Of a stretch of DNA of 64,000 nt, positions 63,710-64,000 are shown in pieces (positions within the stretch are counted from its first letter, which is position 1; each line of letters opens with the position of its first letter). The stretch spans positions 186,001 through 250,000 of the forward strand of contig JAPDPX010000005.1 of assembly GCA_034506255.1 (NCBI GenBank), given 5' to 3'. This DNA is from a candidate division KSB1 bacterium. Its GTDB lineage: Bacteria; Zhuqueibacterota; Zhuqueibacteria; Zhuqueibacterales; Zhuqueibacteraceae. The translations under genes were made by a program, and so were the position numbers. The notes beneath the pieces were generated by a model. It was not told the DNA's origin, searched no databases, and saw only the letters and a program-made list of their open reading frames with translations.

Positions 63710-63913
63710 TTATTTCGCTTTCAAATTGATGGTGAAGCTCGCCTTGTTTCTCGTGATCTCAATGTTGTCTTCGCGCGCCAGCCAGCCGAGCGCCAGCCAC
63801 AACAATTTATCATCCGCGCCGGTCGCCTTCTTCAGATTGGTTGGCGTCATGCCCTGCTTGCCCTGCAGCGCATGCCAAATTTTACCGGCGACTTGACCGA
63901 TTTCTCCACTCAT
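63710..63913 (-). CDS. Small winged helix-turn-helix protein
   Basis: A 67-residue protein: MSGEIGQVAGKIWHALQGKQ, a recognition-helix region (MTPTNLKKATGADDKLLWLA) and a wing (REDNIEITRNKASFTINLK). It fits the short winged-helix proteins of the DUF2582 kind, whose role is unknown; DNA binding is presumed. AAGGAGGAG is 5 bp before the chosen ATG, six codons inside the open frame. mtgA begins 50 bp downstream. Confidence 0.78.
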   Translation of the reverse strand: MSGEIGQVAGKIWHALQGKQGMTPTNLKKATGADDKLLWLALGWLAREDNIEITRNKASFTINLKAK

Positions 63914-64000
63914 CAACTCCTCCTTAAGCAAAGGCTTTTCTCATGACCACCGGCGGGAATCCTCAACCTCGGTTCACGATCAGCCAGCCAGATGCCTGCT

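Overview
The window is GC-rich, densely coded DNA from a Gram-negative-type bacterium. Outer-membrane envelope functions are clear: a TolC-family channel with its periplasmic adaptor, a lipobox-bearing hydrolase, a class GT51 transglycosylase and several signal peptides. The gene mix (b558-type succinate dehydrogenase, bacterial GlnRS, GMP synthase, EF-P, pantothenate genes, type 1 IPP isomerase, a HpnI/ceramide-glucosyltransferase-like enzyme) fits an uncultured FCB-group or related lineage such as Calditrichota/KSB1. That placement is inference only; no rRNA or tRNA gene was seen to test it.

Layout: 0-7 kb, DUF3810 metalloprotease-like gene and sdhCAB on the minus strand, diverging from glnS through a compact pair of promoters. 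7-13 kb, an alcohol dehydrogenase, a truncated secreted-protein remnant, a secreted oligopeptidase B and a GT39-type membrane glycosyltransferase. 13.3-20.3 kb, a six-gene minus-strand efflux operon (Yip1 protein, TolC, MacA-like adaptor, ATPase, two MacB/FtsX permeases) with a promoter and terminator. 20.5-22.6 kb, CCA-adding enzyme and a HAD phosphatase from an apparently leaderless promoter. 23-27.6 kb, a secreted GH13 glycosidase and a serine hydrolase/thioredoxin-like/idi operon. 28-33.4 kb, panB-panE-panC and a GAF protein. 34.9-40.7 kb, a TPR membrane protein, mutM, an ADP-forming acyl-CoA synthetase and a UspA protein. 41.3-54.5 kb, a transporter-rich stretch (OPT, NhaD-like antiporter, dicarboxylate symporter, broken proton-pumping pyrophosphatase, broken nucleoside transporter, APC permease, CreD) interleaved with small unrecognised proteins. 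54.6-64 kb, guaA, a GT21-like transferase, a NatA/NatB-type ABC exporter, alr, efp, mtgA and a small winged-helix protein.

Three things stand out. First, the intergenic spaces hold dispersed repeats: a MITE-like family with perfect 14-bp terminal inverted repeats (four units), a second family of about 110-150 bp with palindromic cores (four copies), and a shorter third family. Second, the 43.7-51.1 kb transport island carries two paralogous small secreted proteins of unknown family and two tiny single-helix membrane proteins beside transporters, next to two decayed transport genes with several independent lesions. Third, a hexanucleotide microsatellite sits in the divergent promoter region between natA and alr. 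No CRISPR array, phage, integrase or transposase gene was seen.
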